Below, in pieces: positions 17,776 to 26,523 of a DNA stretch of 47,232 nt. Position 1 is the stretch's first letter; each line of letters opens with the position of its first letter. The stretch covers positions 1 through 47,232 of the forward strand of contig JAGBPB010000003.1 in the NCBI GenBank assembly GCA_017633615.1. The letters run 5' to 3'. The notes beneath the pieces are model-generated. The model was given only the letters and a program-made list of their open reading frames with translations, did not search any database and was not told the DNA's origin. The stretch is from Bacteroidaceae bacterium. Its GTDB lineage: Bacteria > Bacteroidota > Bacteroidia > Bacteroidales > Bacteroidaceae. The translations under genes were made by a program, and so were the position numbers.

Positions 17776-19314
17776 ATGGAAGTTATAAGAGTTTTTATCA
17801 GCAGTGTGCAACATGAGTTTGCCCGTGAACGACGCTTACTTTGTGATTATATCCGAACAGATGCGTTGCTCAGCAGATTTTTTGTGCCCTTTATTTTTGA
17901 AGACATGCCGGCCTCTGAAGTATCGTCACAGAAAGCTTATCTAACACAGGCTGCCGAATGTCATATTTATCTGGGCATCTTCGGTACCCAGTACGGCTAC
18001 GAGGATACCGAAGGAGTTTCTCCTACCGAACATGAATTCGACACCGCTACTGCAAATCATGCTCATAGGCTGATATACATACTACGCACTAATGAGCAAC
18101 GTCATCCCAAGGAGCAGGCTTTCATAAACAAGGTTCAACAAGATGTAATTCGACGCAGTTTCACCTCCTATGAGGAACTACGCACAGCTGTTTATAATTC
18201 ACTTGTTGACTACCTTGCACAGAAAGAGATTATCCGTCGTGTACCGTTTGATGCTGCAGCCCATCATGTAGCCACTTTTGACGATATCGACCCTGAACGC
18301 GTACGCACTTTTGTCAACAGAGCAAAGGAGAAACGCAATTTCCCATTGTCATTTTCAGATGGTATAGAGAAAATACTCTCTGCCATCCATGTATTGACAG
18401 ATGATGGACGTCTGACTAATTCCGCACTTTTGCTCTTTGGTAAAGACCCACAGCGTTTCTTTCGCACATCTGAGGTTCGTTGCGCACAATTCTACGGCAC
18501 AGTCGTAGAAAAACCCATCCGCAACTACCAGGTTTTTACAGGTACGCTTTTTGAGATGATAGACAAGGCCGTAGGTTTTGTAATGTCACGTATTGATGCC
18601 CGCGTTGGCACGCGTGAACATTCTGTTGATGCACCTGTTGACTATGAATTGCCCGAGAGTGCAGTTGCAGAAGCCATTGCCAATGCCGTTGCACATCGTG
18701 ACTATACCAGCAATGCAAGTGTTCAGGTAATGCTCTTCCGCGACCGTTTAGAAGTATGGAATCCAGGACGTCTGCCAGACGGATTCACAGTACAGAAACT
18801 ACGTGAAGTACACTCATCCGAGCCTACAAACCCCGTCATCGCTCATCCGCTTTTTCTTGCCGGCTACATTGAACATATTGGCACCGGCACTACTGATATT
18901 ATTGCAGATTGTGAACAATACGGCCTCCGCACACCAGAATTCCATCAAGCCGAGGACTTCCGAACAATCATCTACCGTAATGAAAAAGTAACAGAGTTCG
19001 ATGAAAAAAGTAACGGAGTAACCGCAAAAAGTAACGGAGTAACCGCAAAAAGTAACGGAGTAACCGCAAAAAGTAACGGAGTAACCGCAAAAAGTAACGG
19101 AGTTCGCTTGACGTCCAAGCAGCAGAAAGTATTAGAATTCTGTGATGAGATGCCACATACAGCACAAGAAATTCTAGATATGATAGGTGTCAAATATCAA
19201 ACACGAACGCGCGACCAATACATCAACAAACTTGTATTAGCTGGTGTATTAAGGCCCACCACTACGAACCCCAACGCCCCTAATCGCAAATATATCACTG
19301 CACACAATGAATAG
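17776..19314 (+). CDS. DUF4062 - HATPase_c_4 protein with heptapeptide-repeat linker and winged helix
   Basis: 512 residues in three parts. Residues 1 to about 150 resemble DUF4062 (RVFISSVQHEFARERR, HIYLGIFGTQYGY, SPTEHEFDTA), an N-terminal domain found on many STAND and ATPase proteins. Residues about 170-410 match the GHKL-type ATPase seen in Schlafen/AlbA_2 'RecG-like' regulators (PESAVAEAIANAVAHRDY, LEVWNPGRLPDGF, IEHIGTGTTDI). DUF4062 occupies the place AlbA_2 usually takes. A linker of four KSNGVTA units plus a partial fifth follows, then a winged-helix-like tail (TAQEILDMIGVKYQTRTRDQYINKL). It opens the accessory island and precedes the HD-Hsp90 gene by 31 nt. Biological role unknown; defence or transcription regulation are possible. 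Confidence 0.75.
   Translation: MEVIRVFISSVQHEFARERRLLCDYIRTDALLSRFFVPFIFEDMPASEVSSQKAYLTQAAECHIYLGIFGTQYGYEDTEGVSPTEHEFDTATANHAHRLIYILRTNEQRHPKEQAFINKVQQDVIRRSFTSYEELRTAVYNSLVDYLAQKEIIRRVPFDAAAHHVATFDDIDPERVRTFVNRAKEKRNFPLSFSDGIEKILSAIHVLTDDGRLTNSALLLFGKDPQRFFRTSEVRCAQFYGTVVEKPIRNYQVFTGTLFEMIDKAVGFVMSRIDARVGTREHSVDAPVDYELPESAVAEAIANAVAHRDYTSNASVQVMLFRDRLEVWNPGRLPDGFTVQKLREVHSSEPTNPVIAHPLFLAGYIEHIGTGTTDIIADCEQYGLRTPEFHQAEDFRTIIYRNEKVTEFDEKSNGVTAKSNGVTAKSNGVTAKSNGVTAKSNGVRLTSKQQKVLEFCDEMPHTAQEILDMIGVKYQTRTRDQYINKLVLAGVLRPTTTNPNAPNRKYITAHNE
19005..19104 (+). repeat. 21-bp in-frame tandem repeat (KSNGVTA)n
   Basis: The unit AAAAGTAACGGAGTAACCGCA is present four times with a partial fifth, near-identical, with G markers at 19010, 19031, 19052, 19073 and 19094. 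A degenerate earlier unit (KVTEFDE) precedes it. Since 21 is a multiple of 3, slippage changes linker length without changing frame. Confidence 0.95.
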
Positions 19315-19345
19315 AATCATATTATTATAGCAAAAAAGGAACTAT

Positions 19346-22300
19346 ATGAAAGAGGATTATTTAAGTAAAAACTACACATTAGAAAAGCATCTAAAAACAT
19401 TGTCTGAAAACGATAAAGATTATGAGTTATTATATTCCATTTGGGATCTTAACAAAAAGAATCTTACGAATGGTTTAAACACCATATCTAGTTCTTTCCC
19501 CAATTATGGCATTCATGACATTAGTCACTCCATGACCATTATTGGCAACATACAATGTTTCTTAGGAGAAGAACGTATCAAAAGGCTTGGAGCGACGGAT
19601 ACTTTTTTGTTACTGATGGCTGGATTAACACATGACATCGGCATGATTCTAACGTATAAGATCTTGGAAGATGAATGGGATAGTAAAGACATAATAAATA
19701 CTATAGAGTCCTATTCTACAAGTGATGATCATATTATTTCAGATGCTGCCAATTTGATTCTCAAGTTCAAAAGAGATAACAAAGACGAGAAAAGTCTCAA
19801 ATGGGCTATAGAAATTCGGAATGCTGCGACAATACTAACTGCAGAAATATTTAGGGAAAAGCATGCTAAGCAAGGAGCCTTAGATTTAACCACAAACACT
19901 GAATTTAGAGAATTAGCCGAAGACTTTTATTCCAAGCAATTGCCTAATAGGTTTATAGATTTACTTGCAAATGTTGCATTTCTTCATGGAGAAAGCTTTG
20001 ACCGCGTCACATCCCATTTGTATAAAAAAGCAAACGGATTGAAAGGAGATTATATTCATCCCCGGTTTATAGCTTGTATGATACGACTTGGAGACTTGCT
20101 TGATTTTGACAGTAATAGGTTCAATGCTTATTCAAATGCTACCGTAAAGGAAATGCCAGAAACTTCTTTGTTGCATCAACAAAAACATGCATCAGTTAAA
20201 CATATGCTCGTTTCTCCAACCGCCATAGAAGCAGAGTTGGATTGCCCCAACGAAAAAGTTTATCGAGTTGCAAGAACGTGGTTTGACTGGTTGGAAAATG
20301 AAGTTGATGCACAAAGTCGCGAATGGACCAATATAGCACCAGATGATTTAGGCGGCCTGCCACCTGTTATAAGTAAAAATAGCATCAAGATCCTTTATAA
20401 TGGTATTAAAGCAAAGCCGGAATTACTTAACCTTAAATTTGCAATGTCACAGCAAAAGATTTTTAGTATTCTTCAAGGCGGAGGCATTTACAAAGAACCT
20501 GGTTTTGCATTTATTAGGGAAATAGTCCAAAACGCATTTGATGCTAGTAAAATACAAATGTGGCTTGATATTAAAGCTGGTTTTTATGATTCATATTTTG
20601 AAGAACTAGGAAAAAAAGTACAGGATATTGAATTTCCAGATGATATCATGCCATCTATTTATAAGCAATATCCTGTCACACTTTCTGTCAAATGGAAAGA
20701 TAACGACAGAAAAAAACTCCATTTCGAGTGCACAGACTTTGGCACCGGCATTTCAGAAGAAGTTCTTCTACGAATGACCCAATATGTTGGAGAGAGCCAC
20801 AAAAAAGACAGTGGTTATGAAAAACTATTAGATTCAATGCCATATTGGCTTAAACCCACTGCAGCATTCGGAATAGGATTGCAATCCGTATTCTTTGTTT
20901 CACAGTCATTTGAGGTTGAGACCTCATACCCAGGAGAAACTACTAAACAAATAGTATTCAGATCTGCAGCAGATAATCAGTATAGTTCTATCACAAAAGA
21001 AAACATTGAACAGAAAAGAGGTACTACTGTAAAAGTTGATGTTTCAGCAGATAAATTCTCAGAATTATTCGGCAGTTCCTTCGGATGGGATATTTTGGAT
21101 AGTGTAGATGTCTTCAAGGGAGAAGGAGACAACATCTACCTTGCTAAGATAGACTCATTTGTTAGAAAAACATTTATGGGGATTGACAACATTAATTTCT
21201 ATTATGATTCTGAAAATGCAGAAAGAAGTTTCAGAAATAATTTTGAGATAACCCCTGTTGAAGGGAAACGAGAAGGCAATTACAATTTTTCATTCCATTA
21301 TGAAGATGGCATTTTAGTATTTAGAATAATGGAAAAGAAATATGGTTCAACTTTCCATTTATGGTTTAACGACAAATTCGAAAGGGGGAGATCGCGTCAA
21401 TCAATGAAATTACGCGATGTTTTAGTTGAAAATGCCCATTTTTACTATTGGAAAACAGATTATTTAGGATTTTCATGGAATTTGCATAATCAAGCAACAG
21501 ATAAAATTGTAGATATTTCACGTGATAATTTAACACATTTGGGAAGGCAATGGGTTGCGGACAAGTTACTTAGAGATCTACTCCCTGCTTTTTTAAGCCT
21601 GATAGGCAACACATTTTATGATGAAATCAGGAAGGCAAAAAATGATAAGATAGATTTGAATATTCAATATTTTCATTTTTGCCTAACGGCTTTAACGTGT
21701 CAGGTAAAAACATATAATAATTCCGCACTAAAGAAAATCATTATACCAAAGTATATTATATCCTATAATAAAAGAACTATCAAAGCGAGTCAACTCTTCG
21801 AAGCACAAACCTTATATAGAATATCAGGGTTTAAAACTAATGGTTTAAATCAAATCATCTCAGAAGAACAATCTGCAATAGAGAACAAGTATTCAAAAAT
21901 ATTGCAAAACAAAATCTTAATCTGGGGAAACAATTATCTGAATAGTATGTTGATGTTCAACTATACTTGTACAGAAATTGTTAAATATGAGAAAGATTTC
22001 AAAATGTACAAATTGGAAAAAATAGATGTTGAAGATAATAAAACATCACCTGTGGAATGCAAAGATAACATATCATATCTTTTAAGTCTGGAAAATATAC
22101 ATGTTCATGATTGCACCAGAAGCTCCATATATGGCATAAAACAATATTTAAAAATTATTGTCAAAAACAATTTTGTATCTGGTTTTGAGTATTTTCCAAG
22201 TTATAGTACATGCAGTATTTATTCTCCCTTCTCAAAAAGGGAACAAATAGATGAATTAATGGCAGTTACTAAAGATAAAAACGAAAACCAAATCAAAAAT

Positions 22301-22486
22301 ATCATCAAAGACAAAATACCACAGTACATTTCCCCTTATTTGACAAAAATCATTAAGGAGAATAATATTAATACTGATGTAACAGATAATGACATTAAAG
22401 AAGGGTACATCTCTTTGATTTCTGATTTTATTAAAGCAAAAAGGTTCAATGAAGAATTGTCTTCAAAGAAAGACAGTTCCAAATGA
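19346..22486 (+). CDS. HD-domain plus Hsp90-like (GHKL) ATPase protein
   Basis: A 1046-residue, AT-rich gene. The N-terminal half has an HD phosphohydrolase-type metal site: His57 and His61 (GIHDISHS), His96-Asp97 (LTHDIG) and a later Asp250 (RLGDLLDFD). Residues about 380-620 are an Hsp90/GHKL ATP-binding fold: N-box IREIVQNAFDA (Glu392, Asn396, Asp399), DFGTGIS (464-470) and FGIGLQSVFF (508-516). The remaining 400 residues are unrecognised. HD domains cleave phosphoesters such as nucleotides; the Hsp90-like ATPase could be a switch. Large proteins of this kind occur in bacterial defence islands, but no function is shown here. AAAAAGGA 5-6 nt before the ATG is a good ribosome site. Confidence 0.8.
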   Translation: MKEDYLSKNYTLEKHLKTLSENDKDYELLYSIWDLNKKNLTNGLNTISSSFPNYGIHDISHSMTIIGNIQCFLGEERIKRLGATDTFLLLMAGLTHDIGMILTYKILEDEWDSKDIINTIESYSTSDDHIISDAANLILKFKRDNKDEKSLKWAIEIRNAATILTAEIFREKHAKQGALDLTTNTEFRELAEDFYSKQLPNRFIDLLANVAFLHGESFDRVTSHLYKKANGLKGDYIHPRFIACMIRLGDLLDFDSNRFNAYSNATVKEMPETSLLHQQKHASVKHMLVSPTAIEAELDCPNEKVYRVARTWFDWLENEVDAQSREWTNIAPDDLGGLPPVISKNSIKILYNGIKAKPELLNLKFAMSQQKIFSILQGGGIYKEPGFAFIREIVQNAFDASKIQMWLDIKAGFYDSYFEELGKKVQDIEFPDDIMPSIYKQYPVTLSVKWKDNDRKKLHFECTDFGTGISEEVLLRMTQYVGESHKKDSGYEKLLDSMPYWLKPTAAFGIGLQSVFFVSQSFEVETSYPGETTKQIVFRSAADNQYSSITKENIEQKRGTTVKVDVSADKFSELFGSSFGWDILDSVDVFKGEGDNIYLAKIDSFVRKTFMGIDNINFYYDSENAERSFRNNFEITPVEGKREGNYNFSFHYEDGILVFRIMEKKYGSTFHLWFNDKFERGRSRQSMKLRDVLVENAHFYYWKTDYLGFSWNLHNQATDKIVDISRDNLTHLGRQWVADKLLRDLLPAFLSLIGNTFYDEIRKAKNDKIDLNIQYFHFCLTALTCQVKTYNNSALKKIIIPKYIISYNKRTIKASQLFEAQTLYRISGFKTNGLNQIISEEQSAIENKYSKILQNKILIWGNNYLNSMLMFNYTCTEIVKYEKDFKMYKLEKIDVEDNKTSPVECKDNISYLLSLENIHVHDCTRSSIYGIKQYLKIIVKNNFVSGFEYFPSYSTCSIYSPFSKREQIDELMAVTKDKNENQIKNIIKDKIPQYISPYLTKIIKENNINTDVTDNDIKEGYISLISDFIKAKRFNEELSSKKDSSK

Positions 22487-22585
22487 AAAGACATAATTTT
22501 TCAAAAAAGGTTGCACCAATACAACCTTATTGCAAACTTTTATATACATTTGAGATTGTAAACCATAGCCTCACATTTCCGGCAA

Positions 22586-23659
22586 ATGAAATATCTGAAT
22601 TTAAAGAAGGCTTTATCTGCATGGCAAAACCTGCAACCTCTCTCTGCAAAGGACCAGGAACGGCTTAGCCGCAGGTTTACTGTTGATTTCAACTACAACA
22701 GCAACCATATAGAAGGCAACACATTAACATACGGTCAGACTGAAATACTGCTTTTGTTTGGTAAAGTTATAGGTGAAGCCCAGATTAAAGACGTCCAAGA
22801 GATGACCGCAAGTAATGTTGGCCTCAATATGATGTCAGTTGAAGCCCATGCTAAGGATATACCTTTGTCACAGAACTTTATCCGAACACTGCATCAAACG
22901 CTCCTACGTGAGGATTATACCGTATATCGGAATCTGCCTGATGGTCAAACCACAAGTTACACCATCCATGCCGGTCAATACAAGACACGACCCAACAGCG
23001 TAATTACACGCTACGGTGACCGTTTTGAATATGCATCGCCCCAAGAGACTCCGTCACTCATGACAGACCTTGTGGATTGGTACAATCAGGCCGAAAAAGA
23101 AGGCAAACTATCTCCGGTAGAGCTTGCTGCCCTATTCCACTACCGATACATCCGTATCCACCCCTTTGAGGATGGCAACGGAAGAATAGCCCGCCTGATG
23201 GTAAACTATATTCTGGCCCGGCATAACTATCCCATGATAGTAGTTCGAAGCAGGAACAAGCAGAATTATCTGGAAGCCTTGCACCAGACAGACCTTGAAG
23301 TCGGCCCCATTCCGTCTGACGGAGCGCACGCCGGCATAAATGATATAAAACCATTCATGAAGTATTTCAATGATCTGGTTGCTACCGAGATTTATAATGA
23401 TGTCCTGTTTTTAACTGAGCGTAATGAGAACGTCTGGTGGTATGACGGAGAACGCATATCATTCCGCACCCCCAACTACAGCAAAATCCTGAACGCCATG
23501 CGCACCCAACCCACCCTAACTTTGGCCGACATGCAGCAAGAAACAGGAATCAGCATTACCGCCATCCAGAAACTCCTGGACCAGTTGCTCCGCAAATCAT
23601 ACGTGGAGCGTGGTGACAAAGAAGGCAGTTGGCGGGTGTTCATTACTCCGTCGGTGTAA
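22586..23659 (+). CDS. Fic family protein with N-terminal inhibitory helix
   Basis: 357 residues. The Fic motif HPFEDGNGRIAR (192-203) is complete, including the catalytic His, so AMP (or other nucleotide) transfer to a target protein hydroxyl is expected. The inhibitory helix motif [ST]xxxE[GN] is present near the N-terminus as SNHIEG (Ser39, Glu43), making it a self-inhibited class II Fic. The C-terminal 60 residues (TLADMQQETGISITAIQKLLDQLL) look like a winged helix, as in many Bacteroides Fic proteins. It starts 99 nt after the HD-Hsp90 gene and is followed closely by the GIY-YIG gene. No separate antitoxin is needed or seen. Confidence 0.92.
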   Translation: MKYLNLKKALSAWQNLQPLSAKDQERLSRRFTVDFNYNSNHIEGNTLTYGQTEILLLFGKVIGEAQIKDVQEMTASNVGLNMMSVEAHAKDIPLSQNFIRTLHQTLLREDYTVYRNLPDGQTTSYTIHAGQYKTRPNSVITRYGDRFEYASPQETPSLMTDLVDWYNQAEKEGKLSPVELAALFHYRYIRIHPFEDGNGRIARLMVNYILARHNYPMIVVRSRNKQNYLEALHQTDLEVGPIPSDGAHAGINDIKPFMKYFNDLVATEIYNDVLFLTERNENVWWYDGERISFRTPNYSKILNAMRTQPTLTLADMQQETGISITAIQKLLDQLLRKSYVERGDKEGSWRVFITPSV

Positions 23660-23685
23660 CGATTAACATAGAAGAAACAATAGAT

Positions 23686-24378
23686 ATGAGCGACAAAGAA
23701 CCTGGTTACGTTTACATTCTGACCAACCCCAGTTTTCGCGAGGATTGGGTCAAGATTGGCAAGAGTTCACGCCCTGTCGATGTGCGCAGCAAGGAACTGG
23801 ACAATACAGCCGTTCCTCTGCCATTCGAGATATTTGCCACAATGAAAACCTCAAAATACAATGAGGTTGAGAAACTGGTCCACAAGACAATTGACCGCCT
23901 AACCGATTTGCGCATACGCCAAAACCGCGAATTCTTTAATGTTGCCCCCCAGATAGCTCTTGACATATTCAATGACATAGCCAGTACAATAGACGATGCC
24001 CAAGTGATACTATATGCCGACAACAAGCCCATAGAGGAAAGCGAGCATAAGGAACCACAAAAGCGAGAAATGAAACGCCCCCGTTTCAAGTTTTCAATGT
24101 GTGGCATCAAAATAGGCGAACAAGTTATATTTGATCCAACTGGCCTTGTGGTAAAGGTTGCGTCCGATGACAGCATTGAGTATGAAGGCCGCATATACAA
24201 GCTCTCCCCCTTTGTTGGCACTTTCATGCCCGATGAGCATCGCAACACCTCTGGTGCTTATCAAGGTGCTAAGTACTTCTCATATAAAGGGAAGGTGCTG
24301 GATGAGATTAGAAAAGACAAAGAAAAAAAACAGGACATACAAATAAAAAATGAAAGACTACATACAACAAGGGGTTGA
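23686..24378 (+). CDS. GIY-YIG (T5orf172-like) domain protein
   Basis: 230 residues. The N-terminal 100 residues carry a GIY-YIG-superfamily pattern, GYVYILTN...WVKIGKSSRPVDVRSKEL and a later REFFNVAP, as in T5orf172/MUG113 proteins, which are predicted nucleases often found with phage or defence genes. The C-terminus (about 130-225) contains MCGIKIGEQVIFDPTGLVVKVASDDSIEYEGRIY, resembling the DUF4357-type module that accompanies such domains. The ATG at 23686 is preferred over an in-frame start at 23629 that overlaps fic. The last 29 nt overlap the methylase gene, indicating cotranscription. Confidence 0.78.
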   Translation: MSDKEPGYVYILTNPSFREDWVKIGKSSRPVDVRSKELDNTAVPLPFEIFATMKTSKYNEVEKLVHKTIDRLTDLRIRQNREFFNVAPQIALDIFNDIASTIDDAQVILYADNKPIEESEHKEPQKREMKRPRFKFSMCGIKIGEQVIFDPTGLVVKVASDDSIEYEGRIYKLSPFVGTFMPDEHRNTSGAYQGAKYFSYKGKVLDEIRKDKEKKQDIQIKNERLHTTRG

Positions 24379-26512
24379 GAAAGGATATATCTCTTTCAAT
24401 GAAGACAAGTCTCGTATTACATATACTTATCAAAAGAAAGAGCGTAGTTACAACAATCCGGAAGAAAAGGTTCAAGCAGAGACCTTTTTGAAATTATTAT
24501 TGGATTACAATTATCCAGAAAATAGAATACGGCAATTCGTTCCAGTTACAATGGGACGCGAAGTCAAAGAAGCTGATATAGTCGTTTATTCTGATGATGT
24601 ATGTTTATGTCCACATATTTTGGTCGAATGCAAACGACAGGAAGTTAGTGAAGCGGAGTATCAGCAAGCTATTGAGCAAGCCTATAGCTATGCTTATGCT
24701 TTGCCTTCAGATGTGAAATATGTTTGGGTAACCTCTGGTATCAAGTCTGACTATTTTGAAGTTGACAAAAGTCAAAATACCAGAAACCAACTGCCTGATA
24801 TTCCTCAATATGGAGTAGAAAGCATTGCAACATACAAATATGTTTATGGCGCTCAATACCTGCCTGAAGAAAAGGGCAAACAAAAGTTTTTTGACCTTTC
24901 TGTAATTGACCAATCTGAACTGACTCGCAGGTTTAAACAAGCACACGAGGCATTATGGGCAGGTGGCCAATTGAACCCCTCTGAAGCCTTTGACGAATTG
25001 GATAAACTGATTTTCTGCAAGATATGGGATGAAAGAAAACCAAGAAAAATTGGGGAACCGTATGGCTTCCAAATCATCACGGTTCCTAAAACAGAAGAAA
25101 AGGATGAACGTAAACGCCGTTTGATTGAGAATGACAATCTTTATAACCGTGTAAAAGCACTCTATGAAGAAGGGAGGAAGCGCGATGCCGAGGTTTTTCG
25201 TGACAATATCCGTTTAACGCCAGAGAAAATAAGAACAGTAGTTAGTTATTTGGAAAGTGTGAATCTAAATGAAACAGACCTTGACAGCAAGGGACGTGCA
25301 TTTGAAACTTTCATGGGATCGTTCTTCCGTGGTAATTTTGGTCAGTATTTCACACCTCGTGAGATAGTTGATTTTATTGTTGACGTGTTACCTATTAAAA
25401 ACGACTCTAAAGTGTTGGATACATCTTGCGGAAGTGGAGGGTTCCTCTTGTATGCTCTGAATAAGGTGCGTAATCAAGCAACAGAATACTATCCGAATTA
25501 TAAGAATGATGCCAAACAATATGCAAAATGGTTTCCATATTGGCATGACTTCGCCCAAAACAATTTGTTTGGAATAGAAATTAGTGAACAGATTTCTAGA
25601 GCGGCCAAGATGAATATGATTATTCATGACGATGGTCACACAAATGTCATTACTTCTGATGGTTTGGTTTCTGATTCTACCATTTTTGAACGCACAGCCA
25701 ATAAAGGCTTTGAGTATGGCACTTTTGATTTTATCATAACTAATCCACCATTTGGTAGCACTATTCGTCAAAGCGAGCAAGCATATCTGAAGACATATCA
25801 GTTGGGAAAAAAAGAAGAGGATTGGTTGGCCGTTAAGGCTGTTCCAGAAAGCATTCGCGACGGACAAAGCACAGAAGTTCTTTTCATAGAACAAGATTAC
25901 AAATTCTTGAAGGAAGGTGGATACTTGGCAATAGTTTTGCCGGATGGTATATTAACCAATAGCAGTTTGCAATATGTGAGGACCCAGATTGAAGACTGGT
26001 TCCGTATTGTTGCAGTTGTAAGTATGCCTCAAACGGCGTTCGCTGCTAATGGTGCAGGCGTAAAGAGTTCTGTTTTGTTCCTAAAAAAGTGGGATATAAA
26101 TCATACTAAAAAACTAATTGATGCAAAAAAGGATATTGAAACTAAACTGCTAATAGATAACAATTACATTTTACAACGGCAGACTTGGGATTTGGAAATC
26201 AAGGAAAAACAGACAAATAAAGCAAATGTAATAAAAGGGAAGCTGAGAATAACTGCTACAGCCGCAAAACAAACAGAAGAATACAAAAGATGGAATTCTC
26301 AACTGCTTGCTGAATATGCGATTAAGATAGATGATCTTAAAACTCATTTGACAGAACAATACCAACAGACAAAACGAAGCAAGCTTCCAGATTATCCTAT
26401 TTTCATGGCTATTGCAGAGGAAATTGGATATGATGCTACAGGTAAGAAAACGGAAAATAATGACTTGAAAGTTATTTGTGAAGAATTAAAGAAGTTTATA
26501 AACTCATTATAA
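24350..26512 (+). CDS. Restriction nuclease-methyltransferase fusion (HSDR_N plus N6-adenine methylase)
   Basis: 720 residues. Residues 1 to about 170 form a PD-(D/E)XK nuclease of the HSDR_N_2 kind: Asp76 in EADIVVY and Glu93-Cys-Lys95 in ILVECK. The rest is a HsdM-like N6-adenine methylase, with GQYFTPREIVDFI, SAM-binding DTSCGSGGF (357-365) and catalytic NPPF (465-468). With a separate specificity subunit downstream and no HsdR helicase gene, this resembles BcgI-like Type IIB/IIG systems, where cutting and methylation sit in one chain. Some such fused methylases are cleavage-inactive, so activity is unproven. AT-rich relative to flanks. A further gene (26524) separates it from its specificity subunit. 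Confidence 0.85.
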   Translation: MKDYIQQGVEKGYISFNEDKSRITYTYQKKERSYNNPEEKVQAETFLKLLLDYNYPENRIRQFVPVTMGREVKEADIVVYSDDVCLCPHILVECKRQEVSEAEYQQAIEQAYSYAYALPSDVKYVWVTSGIKSDYFEVDKSQNTRNQLPDIPQYGVESIATYKYVYGAQYLPEEKGKQKFFDLSVIDQSELTRRFKQAHEALWAGGQLNPSEAFDELDKLIFCKIWDERKPRKIGEPYGFQIITVPKTEEKDERKRRLIENDNLYNRVKALYEEGRKRDAEVFRDNIRLTPEKIRTVVSYLESVNLNETDLDSKGRAFETFMGSFFRGNFGQYFTPREIVDFIVDVLPIKNDSKVLDTSCGSGGFLLYALNKVRNQATEYYPNYKNDAKQYAKWFPYWHDFAQNNLFGIEISEQISRAAKMNMIIHDDGHTNVITSDGLVSDSTIFERTANKGFEYGTFDFIITNPPFGSTIRQSEQAYLKTYQLGKKEEDWLAVKAVPESIRDGQSTEVLFIEQDYKFLKEGGYLAIVLPDGILTNSSLQYVRTQIEDWFRIVAVVSMPQTAFAANGAGVKSSVLFLKKWDINHTKKLIDAKKDIETKLLIDNNYILQRQTWDLEIKEKQTNKANVIKGKLRITATAAKQTEEYKRWNSQLLAEYAIKIDDLKTHLTEQYQQTKRSKLPDYPIFMAIAEEIGYDATGKKTENNDLKVICEELKKFINSL

Positions 26513-26523
26513 ATAAAAACGAC

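Noticed and set aside
19005..19104. Possible CRISPR-like repeat array
   Set aside because: The units are contiguous 21-mers without spacers, in frame inside a coding gene; no cas genes are present.
22483..22668. Short ORF between the HD-Hsp90 and fic genes
   Set aside because: It overlaps the fic start in another frame and has no features; the Fic frame is clearly real.
22586..23659. Fic toxin with a missing antitoxin
   Set aside because: The inhibitory motif SNHIEG is in the same chain, so no separate antitoxin gene is expected.
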